64,000 nucleotides of DNA from CAZEHS01 sp964424355 (GTDB taxonomy: Bacteria; Bacillota; Clostridia; Peptostreptococcales; Acidaminobacteraceae): assembly GCA_964424355.1 (NCBI GenBank), contig CAYRIO010000001.1:186001-250000 (forward strand), in the 5' to 3' direction. Below the pieces are notes generated by a model that had not been told where the DNA came from, made no database searches, and saw only the letters and a list, made by a program, of their open reading frames with translations. Below, in pieces: positions 34,741-42,954 of this stretch. Both the position numbers and the translations under genes were made by a program. How positions within the stretch are numbered: position 1 is the first letter of the stretch; each line of letters begins with the position of its first letter.

Positions 34741-35082
34741 ATGGCCTCAAAAGTGGTGGAACTGAACCTGGAATACGGCAGGCCGTCTGCGGATACCGCT
34801 GTACGGAATATGAAAAATGCCCTGACCACTTACAAGGGGCAGGGCATCAAGGCTGTCATCATCATCCACGGCTACGGGTCCTCCGGTGTGGGGGGCAGCA
34901 TTAAACTGGCGGTTCTCAAAGCCCTTGGGGAAAGCGGCATGCGGGGCATTGTCCGGGTGTACTGCGGCGGAGAGCAATGGCTCAACCGGAAGAAAGAGAT
35001 CCTGTCGGCCTGTGGTTCCCTGGCAGAATACGACCGCCGCATATCAGGAAATGAAGGGATCACCGTGGTTGTCTTGCGGTGA
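34741..35082 (+). CDS. Smr-domain protein
   Basis: A 113-aa stand-alone Smr (MutS2 C-terminal-type) domain: VVELNLEYGRPSADTAVRNM and the conserved IIIHGYGSSGVGGSIKLAVL, where H-G-x-G replaces the usual HGKG. Smr domains bind or nick nucleic acids and act in RNA quality control in related proteins. The function here is unknown. It is the last gene of the plus-strand block, and its end overlaps the end of the convergent minus-strand gene by 23 bp. Confidence 0.85.
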   Translation: MASKVVELNLEYGRPSADTAVRNMKNALTTYKGQGIKAVIIIHGYGSSGVGGSIKLAVLKALGESGMRGIVRVYCGGEQWLNRKKEILSACGSLAEYDRRISGNEGITVVVLR

Positions 35083-35263
35083 ATGTGTTGGCACACAGAT
35101 TCACGGCCACTTGTAGAATAAAAAATACTGCCAGAAACATGCCCCAGTATAAGGCTAAGCTGCTGTGATTCAGAAATAGAAGACGATAGATGATCTTATG
35201 TATTAACACTGTTACTAAAATCAAAGTGCAACTCAATAAAGCATTTCCAATGATTTTCAACAT
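35060..35263 (-). CDS. Small two-helix membrane protein at the end of the bacteriocin operon
   Basis: A 67-aa protein with two hydrophobic segments (~7-28 and ~38-60). Its ATG overlaps the ABC ATPase stop (ATGTTGA), and AGGAGG lies just upstream, so translation is well supported. It is not similar to any family I recognise. A small membrane protein in a bacteriocin operon may be the immunity protein; this is inference only. Confidence 0.65.
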   Translation of the reverse strand: MLKIIGNALLSCTLILVTVLIHKIIYRLLFLNHSSLALYWGMFLAVFFILQVAVNLCANTFTARQPR

Positions 35264-35898
35264 GTTAAATCCTCCTGGGAAGTAAGTTGAATGACACGGT
35301 CAGATTGGCTGGATATTTCTTGATCATGTGTTGCGCAAATCACAATTTTTCCGGAGTTTTTCATTTCATGAAGTAACGAAATGATTATTTTCTTGTTGTT
35401 ATCATCTAAGTTTCCGGTAGGCTCATCGGCTAAGATGATTTCTGCGGGCTTCAGCAGAACCCTTGCGATAGAAACGCGTTGTTGCTCGCCGCCACTTAAT
35501 TGATAAATTTTTTTCTCGAGAAAAGATGAATTTAAGCCCACTTTATCAAGGGCTGCCATCATGGTTTCATAATCAAATGACTTGTTATAGGTTTTTGAGA
35601 TTAAGAGATTCTGATGTACGGTTTCATTGTTCATTAAGACGTAATTTTGGAAAATATACCCTAGTTTGTGCCTGCGTAAATGCATAATGGTTTTAGGCGT
35701 TGGATTTTCATAATTGAATAGTTTGACAACGCCATCATCTGGTCGATCCAATAGTCCAATTATATTTAATAACGTTGTTTTACCTGAGCCGCTTGAACCT
35801 ACAATTGAGATGAATTCATTTTTCTTTATATCAAGTGAAAAGTTCGACAAGATACGTTTTCCATCAAAACTTTTATTGATTTTATCCAAGATTATCAT
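35257..35898 (-). CDS. ABC transporter ATPase of the lactococcin 972 export type
   Basis: A 213-aa ATPase with Walker A GSSGSGKTTLLN, signature LSGGEQQR, Walker B ILADEPTGNLD and the switch His in CATHDQE. It belongs to the MacB/LolD-like group used with FtsX-type permeases. Its start overlaps the end of the membrane protein by ATGA. With the upstream large permease and the bacteriocin precursor it matches the established lactococcin-972-type operon. Base composition is AT-rich compared with the genes on both sides. Confidence 0.93.
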   Translation of the reverse strand: MIILDKINKSFDGKRILSNFSLDIKKNEFISIVGSSGSGKTTLLNIIGLLDRPDDGVVKLFNYENPTPKTIMHLRRHKLGYIFQNYVLMNNETVHQNLLISKTYNKSFDYETMMAALDKVGLNSSFLEKKIYQLSGGEQQRVSIARVLLKPAEIILADEPTGNLDDNNKKIIISLLHEMKNSGKIVICATHDQEISSQSDRVIQLTSQEDLTC

Positions 35899-38078
35899 AT
35901 GAAATCTCCTTTTAACACTTTGTTTAGATTCCTTTCACAGAAACGATTTCCCAATACGTAAATGAAAAGCAAATCAAAAAGGACAGCAAGCCCAATAAAT
36001 GGGATGATCATAATGGTACGAAAACAGAAAAACACCACTGCCCCTATGATAAAATTTGTAGCAAGTGTAACATTCATTAAATATGTATTTCTTCTAAAGC
36101 TTGAATATCCCAAGATATATTTCAGCGTTAGTTGATAAACATGTAACTGATAATATGCCCAGACAAATGTGGCTAAAAGGATGATCGTTGCAATAATGGC
36201 GATACTTAGACCTACAATTTGTTGAAACATTTTGTCTGTCAGACGTGCAATGATATCATTTGCTTCACCATAAACGGATTCTACACTTCGGATTTCATTT
36301 ACATTTGTTATTTTTAACGCAACGGATATGCCTTCAAATGCCTTTCCGCCTGTATTGTCTACAAAGTACGTTGAACTTGTAAGATTAGCAAAAATCTCTG
36401 AAGTGTCTATACTTTCGTTGTAAATTACTGCAATAGGATCTTCTATTTCATTGTTTTTATCTCCGGTTGCGCTGTTAAAAGTAAAATATGTTTGACCGCT
36501 TATAACATATATGATCTTGATTTTTAAATCCTTTAAAGATTTATTGTTCACAGGATTACCCAAATCTTCGTTGTATAGGTTATCTACTGTTACTTTTTGA
36601 AAATAGAAATAATCCTTGTATGCGTTTATAATACTAGATTCATAAGATTTGTATTGCACAGGCACCAGTAGGGTGAGAGTATCTGCGTCATCTGATATTT
36701 GTTCTTCAATCGCAAGCCCGTTGTTGCTAGTGATGGGATTCATCTTTAAATAATTGGGTGTTATAGTTATTTTTCTGCCGTAGGGTGAATAGATGGCCTC
36801 ATTTCCAGTGACATTTTCAGTATATGAATATACTGGATTTTTTGAGTTTCTGGAAATGTCATAAAACTGTTCTGAGTTAATTAAAAACGCTCCTTTATGT
36901 TCTTTAATCTCTTTGTAGAAATTAAAACATCGGTCATTTAGATGGCGTCCGTATTCTAAGCTGTTAAGTTTGCTTATGGGTATATATCCAACTTGGATTT
37001 TATACACATTTTTTGTTTGATTCCAGAAAGATAATCGCTCTAGTTTTTGATTTAAAGTATCATAGTTGAGTATTGCCAGCGCAATGGTAGAAAATAGAAT
37101 TATACAAGTTATGCCTTTGAAAACGGCAGACAATAGATGTATTTTTTCAAAGGGCAACTTTTCTTTTATTCTTGAAGGGCTATCATTCATTCTTTGAGTC
37201 AACTGACATTCAAATAAAACAAGAAAACAGAGCATGGCTACCACTGTTAAATTAGTGAGCACAAACAAGAAAACATAGGTATTTAAAAAATGAGTTCGGT
37301 TATAAAGAACAATAAGAATCAATAACGCCATCAAGAGTATTCCGAGTATACAAAATGAAAACTTCAGACCAGCGCTCAATAAAGGCTTTGAAAGTGTCCA
37401 CCTGGAGTAACCCCAAAGTTCCTTAATCATTATTTGTTTACGCTCCTGAATCAAAACAAAAAAAGCTACTAATCCAAATCCGAGAACTGAACAGACGGTG
37501 GCCAGTAGTAAGGTCTTATCAAAAAACAACAGATAGTTCGTGGCTTCCAGCTTCACTGATGGCTGGCCATATACCGAAAATTCTTTTATGAATGAATCAA
37601 TTGTGGCAGGATCAGTTTTACTAAAATAAAAGGTGTCACTTAACCCTACATTTCTTACTTGCTTGAAGTTGTAGATGTGTACTTTTAAATGTGTTATTGG
37701 AAATGAAAACACACCCGATTGATTTGCATTCTTAGATGGAATAGTTTCATTTGAAATAAATTGACTAGAATATGGCCTGTTTCCTGCTTCCAAATGGATA
37801 GTCGAATCATATGCTGTATCTGTAGCATAAACATTCAATGAATTTTCATCCATATATTCATACTGCATAATATTCACATTATATTTTTTAGAAAACTGCG
37901 TCAAATGGGCTTCTAAATCCATCATGTGTTCTTCGTTTTCTGGATCCGAATAGGTGATGGATACTGTCTGTCTTGAATATAGAAATTTTTCCTGTTGTAC
38001 TTGAAACATGTATGAATAGACGAATATGTTAGCCAGCACTATTACCATCGCTAATGATAAGCAAAGCATTTTTTTCAC
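35895..38078 (-). CDS. Bacteriocin-associated integral membrane protein (DUF1430/FtsX-like permease)
   Basis: A 727-aa permease with an N-terminal TM (5-25), a large extracellular region, a cluster of TM segments (~190-345), a second extracellular region (~350-610) and three C-terminal TM segments (~615-720). This is the architecture of the membrane partner in lactococcin 972 clusters. The start follows GGGGGATTTTCTGTG. It is translated directly upstream of the ATPase. The encoding DNA is AT-rich. Substrate is inferred from the bacteriocin gene upstream. Confidence 0.88.
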   Translation of the reverse strand: MKKMLCLSLAMVIVLANIFVYSYMFQVQQEKFLYSRQTVSITYSDPENEEHMMDLEAHLTQFSKKYNVNIMQYEYMDENSLNVYATDTAYDSTIHLEAGNRPYSSQFISNETIPSKNANQSGVFSFPITHLKVHIYNFKQVRNVGLSDTFYFSKTDPATIDSFIKEFSVYGQPSVKLEATNYLLFFDKTLLLATVCSVLGFGLVAFFVLIQERKQIMIKELWGYSRWTLSKPLLSAGLKFSFCILGILLMALLILIVLYNRTHFLNTYVFLFVLTNLTVVAMLCFLVLFECQLTQRMNDSPSRIKEKLPFEKIHLLSAVFKGITCIILFSTIALAILNYDTLNQKLERLSFWNQTKNVYKIQVGYIPISKLNSLEYGRHLNDRCFNFYKEIKEHKGAFLINSEQFYDISRNSKNPVYSYTENVTGNEAIYSPYGRKITITPNYLKMNPITSNNGLAIEEQISDDADTLTLLVPVQYKSYESSIINAYKDYFYFQKVTVDNLYNEDLGNPVNNKSLKDLKIKIIYVISGQTYFTFNSATGDKNNEIEDPIAVIYNESIDTSEIFANLTSSTYFVDNTGGKAFEGISVALKITNVNEIRSVESVYGEANDIIARLTDKMFQQIVGLSIAIIATIILLATFVWAYYQLHVYQLTLKYILGYSSFRRNTYLMNVTLATNFIIGAVVFFCFRTIMIIPFIGLAVLFDLLFIYVLGNRFCERNLNKVLKGDFI

Positions 38079-38097
38079 AGAAAATCCCCCCTACTGG

Positions 38098-38125
38098 GCA
38101 GTGTCAATAATAGACACTGCTTTTT
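38098..38125. other. Hairpin in the leader of the exporter genes
   Basis: GCAGTGTC (38098-38105) and GACACTGC (38113-38120) form an 8-bp perfect stem. The T run lies on the plus-strand side. On the minus strand it sits 20 bases before the exporter permease start and could affect translation. Confidence 0.5.
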
Positions 38126-38229
38126 CTATTTGATCCACGACTGAAAGCTTGAGGGTACCTAAAGCGGCATGGATTCACCTATGAAATCGAAAGATCAATT
38201 CGCCATAGCAAATGACAGTTTAGCAGGTG

Positions 38230-38273
38230 AAGTGGCAAGGTGTTTTGTCTCTTGAACAAACACCTTGCCACTT
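38230..38273 (-). terminator. Strong hairpin between the bacteriocin gene and its exporter
   Basis: A perfect 16-bp stem (AAGTGGCAAGGTGTTT at 38230-38245 with its complement at 38258-38273) lies 100 bases after the bacteriocin stop. There is no clear U tract on the minus strand, so partial read-through or mRNA protection is likelier than full termination. The remaining bases of this ~295-bp gap show nothing else. Confidence 0.6.
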
Positions 38274-38374
38274 ATGACTTTGATTAACTAAGTATTAGGA
38301 ACTGCTGAATTGTTTCTGAGTTGCGCTTGGGGCGTGGTGGTATTAATAAGTCACTTATCAATTGGTTAAGCGTA

Positions 38375-38782
38375 TTATTTTGTTTTCCAGTTCGCTATAT
38401 TGCCATTGTATGCTGCATTCATCGAAGCTGTAGCTGTAATTTTGGGGTCTTTCCAACCGCTAGATATTGTTCCATATCTATTAGATACACTTGCGGCGTG
38501 TATTTTTGTATCATGTTTATAATTTGCCTTAAATCGCTCAGTACCATTTAATGTGTAAAATGCAACGGTAAAAACTCCACCACCCGTCTCTGATGCGCTT
38601 TTTGAAAGATCTACACTATCTCTGCTCAAAGCACTCCTGACTTGGTTGTTCCTCAAATTATCTACGTTCATTCCTCCGCTATTAACCGTTTGTGCATCAA
38701 AACTGGATGATGCAAATGCAGTTGCTGTAGATACGCTCATACAAATACCCAAAACTAAACTTAATATCAATTTACTTTTCAT
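38375..38782 (-). CDS. Lactococcin 972 family bacteriocin precursor
   Basis: A 135-aa secreted protein. A Sec signal peptide covers ~1-24 (MKSKLILSLVLGICMSVSTA, cleavage near FASS). The C-terminal ~60 residues match the lactococcin 972 pattern: NYKHDTKIHAASVSNRYGT, then SGWKDPKITATASMN and a YNGNIANWK end. Lactococcin 972 blocks septum formation by binding lipid II. The mature part here would be ~110 aa, longer than the 66-aa prototype, because of an extra N-terminal segment. ATG 38782 follows AAAGGAG; the frame is open 15 codons further, but without support. The exporter genes are downstream. Confidence 0.85.
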   Translation of the reverse strand: MKSKLILSLVLGICMSVSTATAFASSSFDAQTVNSGGMNVDNLRNNQVRSALSRDSVDLSKSASETGGGVFTVAFYTLNGTERFKANYKHDTKIHAASVSNRYGTISSGWKDPKITATASMNAAYNGNIANWKTK

Positions 38783-38807
38783 TGTTTTTACTCCTTTGAA
38801 TTGGGAT

Positions 38808-38840
38808 ATTATATAAACTGTGCGCACAGTTGCTTTACAA
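38808..38840 (-). promoter_or_regulatory. Bacteriocin promoter with a 16-bp palindrome between -35 and -10
   Basis: On the minus strand, TTGTAA (38840-38835) and TATATA/TATAAT (38815-38808) flank the perfect palindrome AACTGTGCGCACAGTT (38816-38831). The 19- to 21-bp spacer is too long for an ordinary sigma-A promoter, as in MerR-regulated promoters. The start codon is 25 bases further down. Confidence 0.55.
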
Positions 38841-39246
38841 GATTACCATCTATTACCTGAATATAGATACTTAAATATTCCTTAAATTCCATTACGATCC
38901 ACTTAAAATATGACACGTTTGCTGCTGGAGACGTCATGACAATCTATAATCGCTTCATTCTGATCACACCACATGTTTTATTACAATACTTTATGCGCAA
39001 AATGGCCTCGAACGTGCGTGAAACCTTTTCATCCCCCGGTTTATGTCTTTTTATATGCTGCCATGAAATCTTCTCTAGTCTAACTAACCACTAAATAGCA
39101 TTTGTGCAACCAGTATAAAATCTCCACATTGAACTCGTTTGAAAGATGCACTTCGGATGGGATTTACTTTTGTGGATGTTACCTTCTGGAACCTTAGATA
39201 CTTTCCCCGGTGAATTCATGCAGTATTAATGCTTAGCATATGAAAA
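38841..39246. other. Intergenic region without a recognised gene
   Basis: This AT-rich ~400-bp stretch between the bacteriocin promoter and the structured element before the glutamate mutase operon holds no convincing reading frame, repeat or RNA that I can name. It may be the right boundary of the acquired island. Confidence 0.5.
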
Positions 39247-39250
39247 TGTT

Positions 39251-39330
39251 AAATTGCAGGCGTTACTCCAATGGTAATCCTCTGAGAGGGTCTTCGGCAG
39301 TTCAAGACCCCGGCGGGATTGCTTTTTTTA
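39251..39330 (+). ncRNA. Candidate structured leader/attenuator upstream of the glutamate mutase operon
   Basis: Nested helices are visible: an outer stem GTAATCC (39274-39280) with GGATTGC (39316-39322), an inner 7-bp stem GGGTCTT (39288-39294) with AAGACCC (39304-39310), then T7 (39323-39329). TTAC (39263-39266) can instead pair with GTAA (39274-39277), competing with the outer, terminator-like stem. It points the same way as glmS, 250 bp upstream of it. It is not a cobalamin riboswitch by any motif I can see. Confidence 0.5.
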
Positions 39331-39460
39331 TTGTGTGAAAGCCCTAATTTAGCTCCACAGAAACGAGATGAATCGTAGACTTGTATACAAAAAAAATACC
39401 ATACAAAATGCAACGCAACATGCAAAAAAAGCACTTTAGCCAATTAAAATGAAGTTTAAC

Positions 39461-39497
39461 TTGCAATTGACGGTCGCTATGTTATGCTCAATATAGT
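39461..39497 (+). promoter_or_regulatory. Candidate promoter of the glutamate mutase operon
   Basis: Two overlapping options exist: TTGCAA (39461-39466) with TATGCT (39483-39488) at 16 bp, or TTGACG (39467-39472) with TATAGT (39492-39497) at 19 bp. A small hairpin (CCTGT/ACAGG) follows in the presumed leader. Confidence 0.4.
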
Positions 39498-39581
39498 TAA
39501 TAAAACCTGTGAAGAGAACAGGAAAACCCTGAAAAAGCAATATGGAAACAACAGCAGGGGATTTTCAAACGGAGGATTCAT

Positions 39582-39998
39582 ATGACTACTGTGGTTATGG
39601 GTGTAATCGGGGCCGACTGTCACGCGGTTGGCAACAAGATTTTGGATTATGCATTTACGCAAGCGGGCTTCAATGTGGTGAATATCGGCGTTCTTTCTTC
39701 ACAAGAAGAATTCATTCAGGCAGCTGAAGAAACCAATGCTTCTATGATCCTGGTATCCTCCCTTTACGGTCACGGCGAAATCGACTGCCGGGGTCTGCGG
39801 GAAAAGTGCGAAGAAGCGGGCCTGAAGGATATCCTGCTGTACGTGGGCGGCAATCTGGTAGTGGGCAAGCACGACTGGAACGAGGTACAGAAGAAATTCT
39901 ACGATATGGGCTTCAACCGGGTATACGCACCGGGAACCGATCCAGAAGTGGATATCCGGGATTTGCGGGATGACTTGCATTTATCAAAACCTGAGTAA
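39582..39998 (+). CDS. glmS: Glutamate mutase (methylaspartate mutase) small cobalamin-binding subunit
   Basis: The S (sigma) component binds adenosylcobalamin for the carbon-skeleton rearrangement of L-glutamate to threo-3-methylaspartate. The B12 motif DCHAVG (D-x-H-x-x-G) is at residues 12-17, with the later SSLYGHGE and YVGGNLVVGKHDW segments of the Rossmann-like fold. At 138 aa it is the normal length. The ATG follows ACGGAGG. It heads the operon, with glmL and glmE behind it. Confidence 0.97.
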   Translation: MTTVVMGVIGADCHAVGNKILDYAFTQAGFNVVNIGVLSSQEEFIQAAEETNASMILVSSLYGHGEIDCRGLREKCEEAGLKDILLYVGGNLVVGKHDWNEVQKKFYDMGFNRVYAPGTDPEVDIRDLRDDLHLSKPE

Positions 39999-40016
39999 CT
40001 GAACGGAGTGATGCCG

Positions 40017-41411
40017 GTGGACGCTTACCTGCTGATTGATTTTGGCAGTACCTATACGAAACTGACTGCAGTGGATATTGAGAATGAAAGGATACTGGGA
40101 ACCGCCAAGGATCGCACCACGGTGGAAACGGATATCATGGAGGGCTATGAAAAAGCCCTGGCCAAGCTCAATGAATCCCTTCAGGGAATGGAAATCAATT
40201 ATTTGAAAAAGCTGGCCTGTTCCTCAGCCGCCGGGGGTCTGAAAATGATCGCCATCGGTCTGGTACCGGAGCTGACAGCTGAAGCAGCCAAGCGGGCGGC
40301 TCTTGGAGCCGGGGCCCGGGTCCTGAAGGTGCTGGATCATGAGATCACCCGCCGGGATATTGCCGAAATGGAAAAGCTGCTGCCGGATATGATTCTGCTG
40401 GCAGGGGGCACCGACGGCGGCAATAAGGACTGCATCATCCACAACGCCGGGATGCTGGCGGATTACGGGGTCACCATCCCCGTGGTGGTGGCAGGGAACA
40501 AAACCGCTCTGGACGCAGTGGAGGACATTTTCACTGAAAAGGGGATATTCTACCGGGAAACCGAGAATGTGATGCCCCGCCTCAATGTGCTTCATGTTGA
40601 ACCGGCCCGGGAGAAAATCCGTGAGATCTTCATGGAACGGATCACCGATGCCAAGGGCATGCATGTGGCCCAGGATATGATAAACGGCATCCTGATGCCG
40701 ACTCCGGCTGCTGTCCTGAAGGCCGCTGAACTGCTGAGCGCAGGCACGGACCTGGAAGACGGCATCGGAGACCTGATCGTGGTGGATATTGGCGGTGCCA
40801 CAACGGATGTTCACTCCATAGCCCATGGGGAGCCCACAAAACCGGGGATCACCCTGAAAGGCTTGGAGGAACCCTTCGCCAAGCGAACCGTTGAAGGGGA
40901 TCTGGGCATGCGGTACTCCGCTCTCTCCCTGTGGGAAGCCAGCGGCACCCGAAAAATCCGCAAATATCTGCATCAGGACGATGTGAATATAGAAGAAGGC
41001 TGTCGGTACCTGTCCACCCATGTGGACCTGCTGCCGGAATCCGCTGAGGAAGTGGCCTTTGATGAAGCCCTGGCCAAGGTGGCGGTGGAAATGTCCCTGG
41101 AACGGCATGTGGGGATCATTGAAACCCTCTACACCCCCATGGGCGTGCTGTTTGCCCAGACCGGCAAGGATCTGACCCAGGTGAACTGCCTGATCGGAAC
41201 CGGCGGTGTCCTGGTGGAGAGTGAGGATGCGGCACAGATTCTGAAGGCCGGCCTCTTTGATGAAGAAAACCCTGTTTTCCTTAAACCGCAGAACCCCCGG
41301 GTGATGCTGGATCAGCAATACATCTTATCTGCCATGGGCCTTCTGGCTCAGGATTATCCCGATAAAGCGCTCCGCATCATGAAAAAAACCATCATCGATT
41401 GTGATCGATAA
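40017..41411 (+). CDS. glmL: GlmL/MutL, ATPase-like chaperone of glutamate mutase
   Basis: An ASKHA-fold (actin/Hsp70-like) ATPase that probably reactivates or protects the B12 enzyme. It begins AYLLIDFGSTYTKLTAVD (phosphate-1 motif), with phosphate-2 VVDIGGATTDVHS (~260) and IGTGGVLV near the end. GTG 40017 is chosen: GAACGGAG is ten bases upstream and the product starts as homologues do (464 aa), whereas ATG 40011 and GTG 40008 are too close to the ribosome site. It lies between the two mutase subunit genes, the usual arrangement. Confidence 0.95.
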   Translation: MDAYLLIDFGSTYTKLTAVDIENERILGTAKDRTTVETDIMEGYEKALAKLNESLQGMEINYLKKLACSSAAGGLKMIAIGLVPELTAEAAKRAALGAGARVLKVLDHEITRRDIAEMEKLLPDMILLAGGTDGGNKDCIIHNAGMLADYGVTIPVVVAGNKTALDAVEDIFTEKGIFYRETENVMPRLNVLHVEPAREKIREIFMERITDAKGMHVAQDMINGILMPTPAAVLKAAELLSAGTDLEDGIGDLIVVDIGGATTDVHSIAHGEPTKPGITLKGLEEPFAKRTVEGDLGMRYSALSLWEASGTRKIRKYLHQDDVNIEEGCRYLSTHVDLLPESAEEVAFDEALAKVAVEMSLERHVGIIETLYTPMGVLFAQTGKDLTQVNCLIGTGGVLVESEDAAQILKAGLFDEENPVFLKPQNPRVMLDQQYILSAMGLLAQDYPDKALRIMKKTIIDCDR

Positions 41412-41422
41412 GGAGTATGAAA

Positions 41423-42922
41423 ATGGAACTTAAAAATGTAAAAATGAGCGAAGATGAGTTTTATAAGATCCGTGAAGAGGTGCTTCAACAGTGGCCCACA
41501 GGCAAGGGTATCGATCTGAAGGAAGCCATTGCCTATCAGAAGAAGATCCCGGCCCATAAGAGCTTTCCCGCAAAGCTGCGTCACGCCAAAGAGAACGGCA
41601 TCACCCTGGCTCAGCCCCGTGCCGGCGTTGCCCTCATCGATGAACATATTGAACTGCTCACCTTCCTGCAGGATGTGGGGGGCGCGGATCTGCTGCCCAG
41701 CACCATCGACAGCTACACCCGTCAGAACAAATACAACGAATGTGAAAAAGCCATCCGAGAAAGCCAGCAGGCGGGCCGGTCCCTCCTGAACGGTTTCCCC
41801 GGGGTCAACCACGGCGTTCACGGCTGTAAAAAAGTCTTCGAAGCGGTGAACCTGCCCCTTCAGGCCCGACACGGCACACCGGATGCCCGACTGCTTTCCG
41901 AAATCATCCACGCTGCCGGCTGGACCTCCAACGAGGGCGGCGGTATCTCCTATAACATCCCATACGCCAAGAAGGTAAGCCTTGAAAAGACCATCCGGGA
42001 CTGGCAGTACTGCGACCGCTTGGTGGGCGTGTACGAGGATGCCGGCGTTTCCCTGAACCGGGAGCCCTTCGGCCCCCTGACAGGCACCCTGGTCCCCCCC
42101 AGCATGTCCAATGCGGTGGCGATCATCGAAGCACTGATGGCGGCTGAGCAGGGGGTTAAGAACATCACCGTGGGCTACGGCCAGTGCGGCAACCTGGTGC
42201 AGGACGTTGCGGCCATCCGCGCCCTGGAAATCCAGTGCAACGAGTATCTCAAAGCCTACGGCTACGATGTGTTCCTCACCACGGTCTTCCACCAATGGAT
42301 GGGCGGTTTCCCACAGGATGAATCCCAAGCCTTCGGCGTCATCTCCATGGGTGCCATTGCGGCGTCCCTGGCCGGTGCCACCAAGGTTATCGTTAAAACC
42401 CCCCACGAAGCCTACGGGATCCCTACCAAGGAAGCCAATGCCCAGGGCATCAAGACCACCAAAATGGTGCTGAACCTGCTCAAAGAGCAGAACATGCCCC
42501 TCAGCGTCGAGCAGATTAACGAGAGCCGCATGATCAAAGCGGAGACCCAGTGCATTCTGGATAAGGTGTTCGAACTGGGCCACGGTGATTTGGCAACAGG
42601 GACGGTTCGGGCCTTCGCAGCCGGTGTCCTGGATATCCCCTTCGCACCTTCCATTCATAACGCCGGCAAGATGATGCCTGCCCGGGACAACCACGGTGCC
42701 ATCCGTTACCTGGATTTCGGAAACGTGCCCCTGGCTCAGGACATCAAGGATTTCAACCGCAACAAGCTGGAAGAGCGGGGCATGTACGAAAACCGTCAGG
42801 TCAGCTTCAAGATGACCATCGACGACGTCTACGCTGTCAGCCGCGGCAATCTCATCGGTCGTCCGGTAGTAGAGCCGGATGCGGTGAAGAACATGAAGCA
42901 GTATATGTATAAAACGGAATAG
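41423..42922 (+). CDS. glmE: Glutamate mutase large (epsilon) subunit
   Basis: The catalytic TIM-barrel subunit (~499 aa) of the B12-dependent mutase. Recognisable segments are AQPRAGVALIDEHIELL, STIDSYTRQNKYNECEKA, GFPGVNHGVHGCKKVFEAV and TVGYGQCGNLVQDVAAIRAL. ATG 41423 (MELKNVKMSEDEF) is nine bases from AAGGAG and fits homologues; ATG 41417 is an alternative. It needs the small subunit encoded at 39582. Confidence 0.97.
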   Translation: MELKNVKMSEDEFYKIREEVLQQWPTGKGIDLKEAIAYQKKIPAHKSFPAKLRHAKENGITLAQPRAGVALIDEHIELLTFLQDVGGADLLPSTIDSYTRQNKYNECEKAIRESQQAGRSLLNGFPGVNHGVHGCKKVFEAVNLPLQARHGTPDARLLSEIIHAAGWTSNEGGGISYNIPYAKKVSLEKTIRDWQYCDRLVGVYEDAGVSLNREPFGPLTGTLVPPSMSNAVAIIEALMAAEQGVKNITVGYGQCGNLVQDVAAIRALEIQCNEYLKAYGYDVFLTTVFHQWMGGFPQDESQAFGVISMGAIAASLAGATKVIVKTPHEAYGIPTKEANAQGIKTTKMVLNLLKEQNMPLSVEQINESRMIKAETQCILDKVFELGHGDLATGTVRAFAAGVLDIPFAPSIHNAGKMMPARDNHGAIRYLDFGNVPLAQDIKDFNRNKLEERGMYENRQVSFKMTIDDVYAVSRGNLIGRPVVEPDAVKNMKQYMYKTE

Positions 42923-42954
42923 GAAAAAACTCAAACCCCCAAAGGAGAATTCCC

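Noticed and set aside
39251..39330. tRNA-like gene or att site remnant
   Set aside because: Segments such as CAATGGTA and GTTCAAGA recall tRNA arms, but no acceptor, anticodon and T-arm can be formed together.
39000..39581. Cobalamin riboswitch before the B12-dependent mutase genes
   Set aside because: No B12-box-like sequence or matching helices were found.
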